DNA of 64,000 bases from JANQHS01 sp965227315 (GTDB taxonomy: Bacteria > Bacteroidota > Bacteroidia > Cytophagales > CCMP332): contig OZ245737.1 of assembly GCA_965227315.1 (NCBI GenBank), positions 2,542,001-2,606,000 of the forward strand, read 5' to 3'. Made by a program: the position numbers and the translations under genes. This document shows, piece after piece, positions 1-7,642 of this stretch (position 1 is its first letter; each line of letters begins with the position of its first letter). The notes under the pieces were generated by a model. It was not told the DNA's origin and did no database searches. It saw nothing but the letters and a program-made list of their open reading frames with translations.

Positions 1-608
1 AAGATTATCAGGGCAGAATTCCCTTGGAGTCTGGAATTGTGGTGCCTGCATTCAGGCTTCCTACCGAAGCTGAATGGGAATATGCTTCAATGGCTTTGGT
101 TGGAACCCAATATTTGGATGAGAACCAATCACATAAGAGAATTTACCCTTGGGATGGCCATGCGGTAAGGAATCCTTATGGTGCAGAAATGGGACAGTTT
201 CTTGCCAATTTCAAAAGAGGAAAAGGTGACTATGCCGGTATTGCCGGAAGGTTGAATGATGGCGCGATGATCACCGATCATATCTATGCCTACCCTCCTA
301 ATGATTATGGCCTTTACAATATGGCTGGAAACGTGAGCGAGTGGGTTTGGGATGTTTATCGTCCAATGTCTTTCCGCGATGTTGATGACCTTAACCCGAT
401 CAGAAGGGATGGCTTTCTTGATAACGAGGAAAAATATGATGAAGCGAATACTCTTGTTTCAAATGAGACCAGGGTTTATAAAGGCGGTTCATGGAAAGAT
501 CCAGCTTATTTCATGTCCCCAGGTACAAGAAGATATTTGCCTCAGGATACCTGCCTGGCTACACTTGGGTTCAGGTGCGCCATGATCTCTGCGGGTAGAA
601 ATAACTAA
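1..608 (+). CDS. gldJ: GldJ-like gliding-motility lipoprotein, 3' part
   Basis: This is the C-terminal ~200 residues of a formylglycine-generating-enzyme (SUMF1/FGE-sulfatase) fold protein. The frame is open from position 3 and enters from outside the window, so the start is missing. Visible landmarks are FRLPTEAEWEYA, the NMAGNVSEWVWD motif typical of FGE-like proteins, and an ending with RVYKGGSWKD, RRYLPQD and LGFRCAM. That combination is characteristic of GldJ, an outer-membrane-associated lipoprotein needed for gliding and type IX secretion; related GldK is the main alternative. The catalytic cysteines of true FGE are not evident in this part, as expected for a structural paralogue. A strong terminator follows directly. 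Family assignment by motif recall, not by search. Confidence 0.8.
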   Translation, partial: DYQGRIPLESGIVVPAFRLPTEAEWEYASMALVGTQYLDENQSHKRIYPWDGHAVRNPYGAEMGQFLANFKRGKGDYAGIAGRLNDGAMITDHIYAYPPNDYGLYNMAGNVSEWVWDVYRPMSFRDVDDLNPIRRDGFLDNEEKYDEANTLVSNETRVYKGGSWKDPAYFMSPGTRRYLPQDTCLATLGFRCAMISAGRNN

Positions 609-628
609 AACAACAAGACTTGAATAAG

Positions 629-665
629 AGCCTCGGTTCCAAATACATTGGGATCGGGGCTTTTT
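629..665 (+). terminator. Rho-independent terminator after gldJ
   Basis: AGCCTCGGTTCC pairs with GGGATCGGGGCT (12 bp, three G-U wobbles) around the loop AAATACATT, followed by TTTTT. It lies between the gldJ stop and the anmK start at 670. Confidence 0.7.
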
Positions 666-669
666 CATT

Positions 670-1731
670 ATGAGGGTAGTTGGAGCAATGTCCGGGAGTT
701 CACTCGACGGATTGGATCTGGCCCAGGTCAGATTTGAATTTACACATGACCACGAGGTAGTCTGGGACCTTGAGAACTTTGAGACCGTTCCCCTACCTGA
801 GGCGATCAGAAACATGCTTCTGGATCCTGAAAGTCTTGCATCACAAGAAGTTGCTCATCTTGACCTCCGGTTTGGCGAATTTGTGGGAAATGAGATCAGG
901 AGATGGATAGGGAAGGCTGAGGTCGATCTGATTTCATCTCATGGTCACACGGTTTTTCATCAACCCGATAAACAATTGACCGTACAGATAGGGTCCGGAA
1001 GGCTTATTCATCATCTCACCGGAATACCTACGGTATGCGATTTCAGAAAAGGGGATGTTCTTTTGGGAGGTCAGGGTGCTCCGCTGGTTCCTGTAGGGGA
1101 AAGGGACCTTTTTGAGGGGTATGATGCATATATCAACTTGGGAGGAATTGCCAATGTTTCAATTTTCGATAAAGGTGAACTTCGATCCGCCTTCGACATT
1201 GCCCCCTTTAACCAGGTGGCTAATCATTTTGCGGAAAAATTGGGAAGCGCGATGGATGAAAATGGTTCAATGGCTGAGCGTGGTAAGATCATTGAGACCC
1301 AACTGGAGAAATGGAATCGCCTGAGTTTTTACACTCAAAAGCCTCCGAGATCGCTTGGCCGAGAGTGGGTCATCTCAAACTTTCTCAAGAAAAACATTGA
1401 GTTTCCGGTTGAGGATCTGCTTGCCACATTTTATGAGCATGTTAAACTTCAGGTTGAAGCGGCATTTGACCCTGGAAATAGGGTTAAAAAGGTGATGTTG
1501 TCCGGTGGAGGAGCAAAGAATTCTTATTTCGTGAAGCGCTTAGAGAAGATACCCGGGTTAAAGATTCATATACCGGATCCTGAGATCATTGATTTTAAAG
1601 AGGCCATCGTATTTGCCTACCTTGGGCTATTGAGAGTCCGGGGAGAAAAAAATATTTTTGCTGCCGCTACGGGTGCCTCAAGAGACAGTATTGGTGGCGA
1701 TTTATTTGGAAAAATTAGCAGAAATGAGTGA
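670..1731 (+). CDS. anmK: Anhydro-N-acetylmuramic acid kinase
   Basis: AnmK phosphorylates and opens 1,6-anhydro-MurNAc to MurNAc-6-phosphate during peptidoglycan recycling in the cytosol. The 353-residue protein has the family's N-terminal phosphate-binding stretch GAMSGSSLDGLDLA, the SHGHTVFHQP segment, DFRKGDVLLGGQGAPLVPV, and the C-terminal SGGGAKN motif of the ASKHA kinase fold. Length is normal (about 350-370). The ATG lies 4 bases after the gldJ terminator T-run, so it must be transcribed from within or very near that region. Its stop overlaps the ATG of the next gene by 8 bases (ATGAGTGA), indicating translational coupling. Recycling fits with the two lytic transglycosylases elsewhere in the window. 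Confidence 0.92.
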   Translation: MRVVGAMSGSSLDGLDLAQVRFEFTHDHEVVWDLENFETVPLPEAIRNMLLDPESLASQEVAHLDLRFGEFVGNEIRRWIGKAEVDLISSHGHTVFHQPDKQLTVQIGSGRLIHHLTGIPTVCDFRKGDVLLGGQGAPLVPVGERDLFEGYDAYINLGGIANVSIFDKGELRSAFDIAPFNQVANHFAEKLGSAMDENGSMAERGKIIETQLEKWNRLSFYTQKPPRSLGREWVISNFLKKNIEFPVEDLLATFYEHVKLQVEAAFDPGNRVKKVMLSGGGAKNSYFVKRLEKIPGLKIHIPDPEIIDFKEAIVFAYLGLLRVRGEKNIFAAATGASRDSIGGDLFGKISRNE

Positions 1732-2959
1732 AATGGAAACCCTTTTAAAAAAGTTTGAAGAAAAGGCACCTGAGGTGGTGTTTGAATGGTCTGATTCCGA
1801 AACGGAAGCGAAGGGATGGGTCGTTATCAATAGCTTAAGGAATGGAGCCGCCGGGGGCGGAACCCGTATGCGAAAGGGTTTGGATAAGAAGGAAGTTGAG
1901 TCCCTGGCGAAAACCATGGAGATCAAATTCACGGTTTCGGGCCCCGCCATTGGGGGTGCAAAATCGGGGATCAATTTTGATCCGTTTGACCCTAGGAAAC
2001 AAGGGGTTTTGGAGCGTTGGTACAGGGCCGTAATTCCGCTTCTTAAAAACTATTATGGAACAGGTGGAGACCTGAATGTAGATGAGATCAATGAAGTGAT
2101 TCCCATGACTGAAGCTCTGGGATTATGGCATCCGCAGGAAGGTGTTGTTCAAGGTCATTTTAAGCCATCAGGCCCTGAAAAGATCCGGCTCATCGGCCAG
2201 CTAAGACAGGGTGTTTCCAAGGTCATCGAAGACCCGATCTATTCCCCGGATATTTCAAAGAAATACAAGGTAGCTGATATGATCACTGGATATGGGGTGG
2301 CTTCGAGCATCAAGCATTTTTACCAGACCTGGAAGGACGGACTTGAGGGAAAAACCGCCATTATCCAGGGTTTTGGTAATGTAGGAGGAGCATGTGCGCT
2401 GTTTCTGACCCAAATGGGAGTGAGGATACGGGGAATCGTGGACAGAACTGGTGGGCTGCTCTCTGAGGACGGATTTGATTACGATTTTGTCAAAAAGCTC
2501 TTCCTAGAAAAAAAGGAAAACGCCTTGCACAACGAAGAATTGATCCCCTTTGATGAGATCAACAAGTCCATTTGGAGTTATGGGGCGGATATTTTTGTTC
2601 CTGCAGCTGGCTCCAGGCTGGTGTCAATGGATCAATTGAATGCAATGCTGGACAGTGGAATGGAATGTATCTCTTCAGGCGCCAATGTGCCTTTCGCTGA
2701 TCCTGAGATCTTCCTTGGCCCCATCGGCAAATATGCCGATGAGAATTGTTCTTTGATCCCTGATTTTATTGCCAACTGCGGAATGGCCAGAGCGTTCGCC
2801 TATCTTATGAATCCCAGTGCCGAAGTAAGTGATCAGGCGATATTCGAAGATTGCGACGAAACCATGAAAACAGCGCTACAAAACGTCTATACAGAGCATA
2901 AAAACCCTTTGGGAATTACGTCCAAGGCCTTCGAAATCTCCCTTAGGGAATTATTATAA
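1724..2959 (+). CDS. Glu/Leu/Phe/Val-type amino-acid dehydrogenase
   Basis: A 411-residue NAD(P)-dependent amino-acid dehydrogenase catalysing reversible oxidative deamination of an L-amino acid. The N-terminal substrate domain has MEIKFTVSGPAIGGAKSGI, supplying the two active-site lysines (about K68 and K80). The C-terminal Rossmann domain has GFGNVGG near residue 216. Substrate (glutamate versus leucine or another branched-chain amino acid) cannot be fixed from sequence alone; the length and motifs fit the Bacteroidota form commonly called Glu/Leu dehydrogenase. The ATG at 1724 was chosen because it overlaps the anmK stop and gives a normal N-terminus; an upstream in-frame start at 1658 would add only residues read through anmK. 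Followed by a G-rich/C-rich terminator. Confidence 0.88.
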   Translation: MSEMETLLKKFEEKAPEVVFEWSDSETEAKGWVVINSLRNGAAGGGTRMRKGLDKKEVESLAKTMEIKFTVSGPAIGGAKSGINFDPFDPRKQGVLERWYRAVIPLLKNYYGTGGDLNVDEINEVIPMTEALGLWHPQEGVVQGHFKPSGPEKIRLIGQLRQGVSKVIEDPIYSPDISKKYKVADMITGYGVASSIKHFYQTWKDGLEGKTAIIQGFGNVGGACALFLTQMGVRIRGIVDRTGGLLSEDGFDYDFVKKLFLEKKENALHNEELIPFDEINKSIWSYGADIFVPAAGSRLVSMDQLNAMLDSGMECISSGANVPFADPEIFLGPIGKYADENCSLIPDFIANCGMARAFAYLMNPSAEVSDQAIFEDCDETMKTALQNVYTEHKNPLGITSKAFEISLRELL

Positions 2960-2980
2960 ATATATTTTTTAAAGGCCTTG

Positions 2981-3020
2981 AAAAGGGGGGGTAAGGGCTT
3001 AATTTAGTGGCCCCTTTTTT
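2981..3020 (+). terminator. Terminator after the amino-acid dehydrogenase
   Basis: AAAAGGGG at 2981-2988 pairs with CCCCTTTT at 3011-3018 and runs into TTTTTT. The 22-base loop is long, so the fold is moderately supported. It covers the GTG at 3007, which argues for the later ATG at 3034 as the start of the next gene. Confidence 0.5.
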
Positions 3021-3033
3021 CATTTCCTGCTCA

Positions 3034-4512
3034 ATGAAGATCTATCAAATATTGGAAGGGCTTGCAAATAGCCTTTTTGAGGGCTCCTTATCACAAGGAA
3101 TTCTTCAAATTGGCAATGGCATGACCTCCTTGTTTGTGCTTCTTCTCTCTGAGGAGGTTGGCGAAGTCGTTCATGCGCCTCATCACATGGATGCCGCTGG
3201 TTGGTCGGTTACGCCCTTTGTCCTGCTGCTTGTTCTTATCGCTTCAGGTCCCTTGCTTTTCGAACAATTTTGGCACCACCATTACCCAAAGGTTGCGGTA
3301 TTCCTTTCCAGTATTGTGATCCTGTACTATCTCGTCGGTTTGCATAATTATCATGCTCCTGTGCATGCATTCTTCGAATACTTCCAATTTATCAGTCTGA
3401 TAGCAGCATTGTTTATTGCCTCGGGTGGAATTCTGATTGAAATTGACCGGGAGGGTAAGCCTCTGCTGAACGCAGCTATACTTTTGATGGGAGCGATCAT
3501 TGCTAACCTCATCGGGACCACCGGTGCATCTATGCTTTTGATCAGACCCTTTTTGCGCCTGAACAGAAAAAGGGTGAAACCGTACCATGTGGTCTTTTTC
3601 ATATTTATCGTCAGCAATGTAGGTGGCTGCCTGACTCCAATAGGTGATCCTCCGCTGTTCCTGGGTTTTCTAAAGGGCGTTCCTTTCTTCTGGACCCTGG
3701 AGCATAACTGGCCGGCATGGCTGATCGGTGTGATCTTGCTATGCATCGTCTTTTTTCTCTTCGATCGCCGGAATAAATCCGATTATTTCCCCGATGAGAT
3801 CATAGGGACGACCAAAGAATTCAAGATCAGCGGAAAACTCAATTTCCTTTGGCTGGCTATCATCATTGGAGCAGTATTCATTGACCCGAATCTGCCCGGA
3901 TTTGAAGATTGGGTTCCTTACATCGAATATGAAGACACCAAGTTCTCCTTCCTGCGGGAGTTGATCATGCTATCGGTAGGCTTACTTGCCTACTTGACCA
4001 CCAAGAAGGAAGTACTGAAAAAGAATGATTTCAACATGGAGCCGATCAGGGAGGTGGCTTTCATTTTTATCGGGATCTTCGGAACCATGATGCCTGCCCT
4101 GGAACTGGTAGGAAAATTTGCCAAAAGCCCTGCGGGGATCAAATTGTTGACGATCAATACGCTGTATTGGGGTACCGGAGGGCTCTCGGGTTTCCTTGAT
4201 AATGCCCCGACCTATTTGAATTTTCTCGCTGCTGCACTATCATCGGTAGGAGGGGATATCAATTCTTATCCACATGTTCATGGGTTTGCAATGGGATCGT
4301 TTCCAAATTCCGTTTGGTACCTGATGGCCATTTCCATTGCAGCTGTATTTTTTGGTGCCTTCACCTATATCGGAAACGGGCCTAACTTTATGGTGAAATC
4401 CATTGCCGAACAGGTCGGTATTAAAATGCCTTCCTTCTTTGGTTATATCATCCGGTTTTCGATACCGATTTTGTTACCTCTCCTTTTTCTTGTTTGGCTG
4501 ATCTTTTTCTAG
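3034..4512 (+). CDS. NhaD-like sodium:proton antiporter (CitMHS_2 / ion transporter superfamily)
   Basis: A 492-residue polytopic membrane protein with about 11-12 hydrophobic segments, of the ion-transporter superfamily (ArsB/NhaD/CitMHS type). Conserved pieces are GTTGASMLLIRPFL, the re-entrant-loop motif SNVGGCLTPIGDPPLFLGFLKG in the first half, and the pseudo-repeat LDNAPTYLNFLAA...AFTYIGNGPNFMVKSIAE in the second. These are the two inverted-repeat ion-binding hairpins. The likely role is Na+/H+ exchange, although citrate or another anion cannot be excluded. The N-terminus is histidine-rich (HAPHHMD, FWHHHYP), possibly metal- or pH-sensing. ATG 3034 is preferred; GTG 3007 lies inside a terminator. 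Converges on the SDR gene with shared stop bases. Confidence 0.8.
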   Translation: MKIYQILEGLANSLFEGSLSQGILQIGNGMTSLFVLLLSEEVGEVVHAPHHMDAAGWSVTPFVLLLVLIASGPLLFEQFWHHHYPKVAVFLSSIVILYYLVGLHNYHAPVHAFFEYFQFISLIAALFIASGGILIEIDREGKPLLNAAILLMGAIIANLIGTTGASMLLIRPFLRLNRKRVKPYHVVFFIFIVSNVGGCLTPIGDPPLFLGFLKGVPFFWTLEHNWPAWLIGVILLCIVFFLFDRRNKSDYFPDEIIGTTKEFKISGKLNFLWLAIIIGAVFIDPNLPGFEDWVPYIEYEDTKFSFLRELIMLSVGLLAYLTTKKEVLKKNDFNMEPIREVAFIFIGIFGTMMPALELVGKFAKSPAGIKLLTINTLYWGTGGLSGFLDNAPTYLNFLAAALSSVGGDINSYPHVHGFAMGSFPNSVWYLMAISIAAVFFGAFTYIGNGPNFMVKSIAEQVGIKMPSFFGYIIRFSIPILLPLLFLVWLIFF

Positions 4513-5294
4513 AGGGTTGAAGTACGACCTCCATCGACCGGCAGGTTGACACCATTGATGTAACCCGCTTCCCTTGAGGCAAGAAATAGAATCGCGTTCG
4601 CAATTTCCTGGGCGGAACCAAACCTTCTTGCGGGTATACCTGATTTCATTGTTTCTTCAACCTCTTCGACAGATTTTCCCTCTTTTTTCGCTTTGGACAT
4701 CACAAGAGATTCCAACCTGGCGGTTTCAGTAGCACCGGGCAAAACATTGTTGACAGTAATGCCTTCCGGGCCTAATTCTCCGGCGATTGTCTTTGACCAG
4801 TTTGCAACAGCCCCGCGTATCGTATTGGAGACTCCCAGTCCGGGAATCGGTTGTTTTACCGAGGTGGAAATAATATTGATGACCCTGCCAAATTTATCCC
4901 TGACCATCTTGGGCATGGCAAACTTCAACATGATCTGATTACAGATAAGATGGGCATTAAAGGCTATCCTGAATTCTTCGAGATCTGCTTGATTTGCCGG
5001 CCCTCCCTTTGGTCCACCTGTGTTGTTGACCAAAATATTTGACCAATCACCATCGTGAGGAAGCTTTTCCAGTTTTTCCGAAAGTAGATGGGGTTCGGAA
5101 AAATCTGCATCCAGGTATTCATGCCGTAGATGCTGGTTTGGTAGCTGATGGACCAAACCCTCAAGTTTTTCCTTATTTCTTGCGATAAGCATAATTCTAG
5201 CCCCGCTATTGGCCATCATTTCCGCTGTGGCCCAACCTATTCCCTGGGTACTTCCGCATACGATAGAAGTGAGCCCCTGCAAATCTATTTCCAT
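4509..5294 (-). CDS. SDR-fold protein with altered active site (FabG-like)
   Basis: A 261-residue classical-type short-chain dehydrogenase/reductase. The cofactor-binding motif is CGSTQGIGWA near residue 13, NNTGG replaces the usual NNAG, and the C-terminus has VNNVLPGATET and the GxxLPVDGG ending. In the catalytic segment the Ser region (IISTSVKQPIPGLG) is followed by VSNTIRGAV where classical SDRs have YxxxK; both the Tyr and the Lys appear replaced. The fold and NAD(P) site therefore look intact but the normal proton relay does not. Many Bacteroidota carry this FabG-like subgroup beside kynurenine or aromatic degradation genes. Here it is divergent from nbaC, suggesting but not proving a role with that pathway. 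Confidence 0.82.
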   Translation of the reverse strand: MEIDLQGLTSIVCGSTQGIGWATAEMMANSGARIMLIARNKEKLEGLVHQLPNQHLRHEYLDADFSEPHLLSEKLEKLPHDGDWSNILVNNTGGPKGGPANQADLEEFRIAFNAHLICNQIMLKFAMPKMVRDKFGRVINIISTSVKQPIPGLGVSNTIRGAVANWSKTIAGELGPEGITVNNVLPGATETARLESLVMSKAKKEGKSVEEVEETMKSGIPARRFGSAQEIANAILFLASREAGYINGVNLPVDGGRTSTL

Positions 5295-5325
5295 TGTACC
5301 TTCTCCTATTTAGATGCTATATTTA
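5294..5325 (+). promoter_or_regulatory. Possible promoter of the kynurenine operon
   Basis: TTG at 5294-5296, a 21-base spacer, and TATATTTA at 5318-5325 resemble the Bacteroidota -33/-7 arrangement (TTG, then TAnnTTTG) with one mismatch. It lies 25 bases before the nbaC ATG. Confidence 0.35.
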
Positions 5326-5337
5326 AGAAAATCTTTT

Positions 5338-5345
5338 CAAATCTA
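5338..5345 (-). promoter_or_regulatory. Possible -7 box for the SDR gene
   Basis: TAGATTTG on the minus strand matches TAnnTTTG exactly and lies 43 bases before the SDR start. No TTG is found at the expected -33 distance, so support is limited. Confidence 0.3.
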
Positions 5346-5350
5346 ATCCA

Positions 5351-5875
5351 ATGATCAAGCGCCCATTTAATTTATTTCAATGGATAGAGGAAAACAGGGA
5401 TATTCTAAAACCTCCTGTTGGCAATAAAAATCTTTATGTAGAAGCAGGTGATTATATCGTTATGATCGTCGGAGGTCCCAATGCCCGAAAGGATTATCAT
5501 TTCAACGAAACAGAGGAGCTTTTTTTCCAGCTTGAAGGTGATGTAGAGGTGAAGATCCAGGAGGGAGGCAAGGCTGTTACGATTCCAATAAAGCAAGGGG
5601 AAATGTTCTTGTTACCCGCAAATGTTCCGCATTCCCCAATCAGACCCGCGAATACCGTCGGCTTGGTAATTGAAAGGGTCCGTGAACCCCAAATGAAGGA
5701 CGGATTGTTGTGGTTTTGTGATAATTGTAACAACAAGTTACATGAGACCTATTTCCATCTTACCAATATTGAGAAGGACTTCCTTCCACGCTTTAAGGAA
5801 TTCTATGGATCCGAGGAACTTAGAACCTGTTCGAATTGCGGAACGGTAATGGATACTGACCCAAGATTTGTGTAG
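5351..5875 (+). CDS. nbaC: 3-hydroxyanthranilate 3,4-dioxygenase
   Basis: This cupin-fold, Fe(II)-dependent dioxygenase opens 3-hydroxyanthranilate to 2-amino-3-carboxymuconate 6-semialdehyde, the precursor of quinolinate. The 174-residue length is that of the bacterial one-domain enzyme. Iron ligands are visible in the cupin motifs (YHFNETEELFFQLEGD and the ANVPHSP segment). The C-terminus has two CxxC pairs (CDNCNN near residue 125 and CSNCGT near residue 161), the rubredoxin-like site of prokaryotic 3-HAO. It starts at an ATG behind a plausible promoter. Its TAG overlaps the next GTG by one base (TAGTG), so it heads a coupled operon with ogt, kynU and kmo. Also called haaO. Confidence 0.93.
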   Translation: MIKRPFNLFQWIEENRDILKPPVGNKNLYVEAGDYIVMIVGGPNARKDYHFNETEELFFQLEGDVEVKIQEGGKAVTIPIKQGEMFLLPANVPHSPIRPANTVGLVIERVREPQMKDGLLWFCDNCNNKLHETYFHLTNIEKDFLPRFKEFYGSEELRTCSNCGTVMDTDPRFV

Positions 5876-6390
5876 TGGGCAGCTTTGTCCTGGACCTCCC
5901 CCCGCTAAACCTGGTCGTTGAAGAGAGCGAAAAAGGCATTTGCGAGGTGCGATTTGATCATGTTCCTGCCCTTGGCAAAGACCAATCTGGAACACGGCTT
6001 TTTCAAAAGGCTAGAGACCAACTCTCCGAGTATCTGGCAGGGAGCAGAAAGATCTTTGATATCGAGCTGGACCTCCGGTGTTCCGAATTTCAACTGAATG
6101 TATTGGGACTTATCAATAATATTCCTTTTGGAGAGGTAAAAACATATTCTGATCTGGCTTTGGAAATGGGCGGATTAAACCAGATCCGAGCAGTTGCAAG
6201 AGCCATTGCCACCAACCCCATTCCCATATTTATCCCATGTCACAGGGTCATTGGAAAAAAGAGAGATCTGCGGGGATATCTGGGAGGTGAAGAGTTGAAA
6301 TTTTGGTTATTGAACCATGAGGGCATTATTTTGCCAGGTTTTCAAAAAGAATTTTTTAATGGGAGTGAAACCCAGCTTGGAGCAAGCTAG
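5875..6390 (+). CDS. ogt: Methylated-DNA--protein-cysteine methyltransferase (Ogt type)
   Basis: A suicide DNA-repair enzyme that removes O6-alkyl groups from guanine. The 171-residue protein shows the DNA-binding helix region (IPFGEVKTYSDLA, and NQIRAVARAIATNP with the arginine finger), the active-site motif IPCHRVIG near residue 122, and GYLGGEELKFWLLNHEG. The short N-terminal domain is diverged, as is usual in Ogt. It begins at a GTG overlapping the nbaC stop and its last 32 bases overlap kynU, so it is translated within the kynurenine operon. That is an odd place for a DNA repair gene. All catalytic residues seem present, so a pseudogene is unlikely. Confidence 0.88.
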   Translation: MGSFVLDLPPLNLVVEESEKGICEVRFDHVPALGKDQSGTRLFQKARDQLSEYLAGSRKIFDIELDLRCSEFQLNVLGLINNIPFGEVKTYSDLALEMGGLNQIRAVARAIATNPIPIFIPCHRVIGKKRDLRGYLGGEELKFWLLNHEGIILPGFQKEFFNGSETQLGAS

Positions 6391-7642
6391 AGAGCTTGAC
6401 AAAAACGACACTCTTTCCTCTTTTCGTGAGGAATTTATAATCCCAAGGAAATTACCTCAACCCTGCATATACTTCACCGGGAACTCGCTAGGGCTTCAGC
6501 CCAAACAAACCAAGGCTTATCTGGAAACGGAACTGGAAGCCTGGGCGGATTACGGAGTCGAGGGACATTTTGAAGGACCAAATCCCTGGTTTCATTTTCA
6601 TAAACTATTTCCCCAAAAGATCACTCCTCTGTTGGGTGCAAAAGAGGATGAGGTTGTCATCATGAACACTCTTACCGCCAACCTGCATTTCTTGTTGGTT
6701 TCCTTCTACAGACCTCAGGGGAGGCGATACAAAATTCTTACGGAAGCCGGGAATTTTCCCTCGGACTACTATGCGCTGGAAACCCAGGTAAAGTTTCATG
6801 GTTACGAATTTGAAGATGCTGTGGTTGAGATATCACCAAGGGAGGGTGAAGATCACCTGAGGACGGAAGATATCCTGAATACGATAGAGGATTTGGGTGA
6901 AACACTGGCATTGGTGATGATGAGTGGTGTCAATTATTACACTGGTCAACGATTTGATATGGAATCCATCAGCAAGGCCGCTCATCAACAGGGAGCAATT
7001 GCAGGCTACGATCTGGCCCATGCGATTGGCAACGTTCCAATGCAGCTTCATCAATGGGGTGTTGACTTTGCCGCATGGTGTTCGTACAAATATCTGAATT
7101 CGGGGCCCGGCGGCCCTGGAGGACTGTTTGTTCATGAGAAACACGCAAGTGACTCCCAACTACCAAGGTTTGGTGGATGGTGGGGTCACAATGAATCGGA
7201 GAGATTCAAAATGAAAAAGGGGTTCATTCCAATGAAAGGAGCCCCCGGTTGGCAATTAAGCAATGCTCAGGTGTTGGGAATGGCAGCCCTTCTGGCATCC
7301 TTGGATGTATTTGAAAAGGCGGGTTTTGGCAATCTGATTGAGAAGAGTGAAAAAATGGTCAGCTTCCTCCTGGAACTTCTGCATGAGGTTAACAATGAGG
7401 TCAATAACAATTCTTTCAAGATACTGACCCCCAGAAATTTTGACGATCGCGGATGTCAGTTTTCCCTTGTGATCGAGAGGGGCGGGAAACAGGTCTTTGA
7501 AGAATTAAGCCAAAATGGAGTCGTAGCCGATTGGCGTGAGCCAGACGTGATCAGGGTTGCGCCGGTACCTTTATATAATACCTTTGAAGATCTTTATTCC
7601 TTTTCTGATTTATTGAAAAAAGCATTACAAAATGTCAAGTGA
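6359..7642 (+). CDS. kynU: Kynureninase
   Basis: A PLP enzyme that cleaves kynurenine or 3-hydroxykynurenine to (3-hydroxy)anthranilate plus alanine. It belongs to the fold-type I aminotransferase class and is 427 residues from ATG 6359. Landmarks are YFTGNSLGLQP, EGHFEGPNPWF, GYDLAHAIGN (Asp contacting the pyridine nitrogen), CSYKYLNSGPGG containing the Schiff-base lysine, and GWWGHNE followed by KGAPGWQLSN. An upstream start at 6317 exists but would overlap ogt further and add a non-conserved tail. The product feeds nbaC, encoded two genes upstream. The 3' end overlaps kmo by 11 bases. Confidence 0.93.
   Translation: MGVKPSLEQARELDKNDTLSSFREEFIIPRKLPQPCIYFTGNSLGLQPKQTKAYLETELEAWADYGVEGHFEGPNPWFHFHKLFPQKITPLLGAKEDEVVIMNTLTANLHFLLVSFYRPQGRRYKILTEAGNFPSDYYALETQVKFHGYEFEDAVVEISPREGEDHLRTEDILNTIEDLGETLALVMMSGVNYYTGQRFDMESISKAAHQQGAIAGYDLAHAIGNVPMQLHQWGVDFAAWCSYKYLNSGPGGPGGLFVHEKHASDSQLPRFGGWWGHNESERFKMKKGFIPMKGAPGWQLSNAQVLGMAALLASLDVFEKAGFGNLIEKSEKMVSFLLELLHEVNNEVNNNSFKILTPRNFDDRGCQFSLVIERGGKQVFEELSQNGVVADWREPDVIRVAPVPLYNTFEDLYSFSDLLKKALQNVK

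Noticed and set aside
1658..1723. Longer N-terminus for the amino-acid dehydrogenase
   Set aside because: The extra 22 residues are read through the end of anmK; the ATG at 1724 overlaps the anmK stop and gives a normal start.
3007..3033. GTG start for the antiporter
   Set aside because: It lies inside a terminator hairpin; the ATG at 3034 is downstream of it.
3244..3746. Two minus-strand frames inside the antiporter gene
   Set aside because: They read as antisense shadows of transmembrane coding sequence and match no family.
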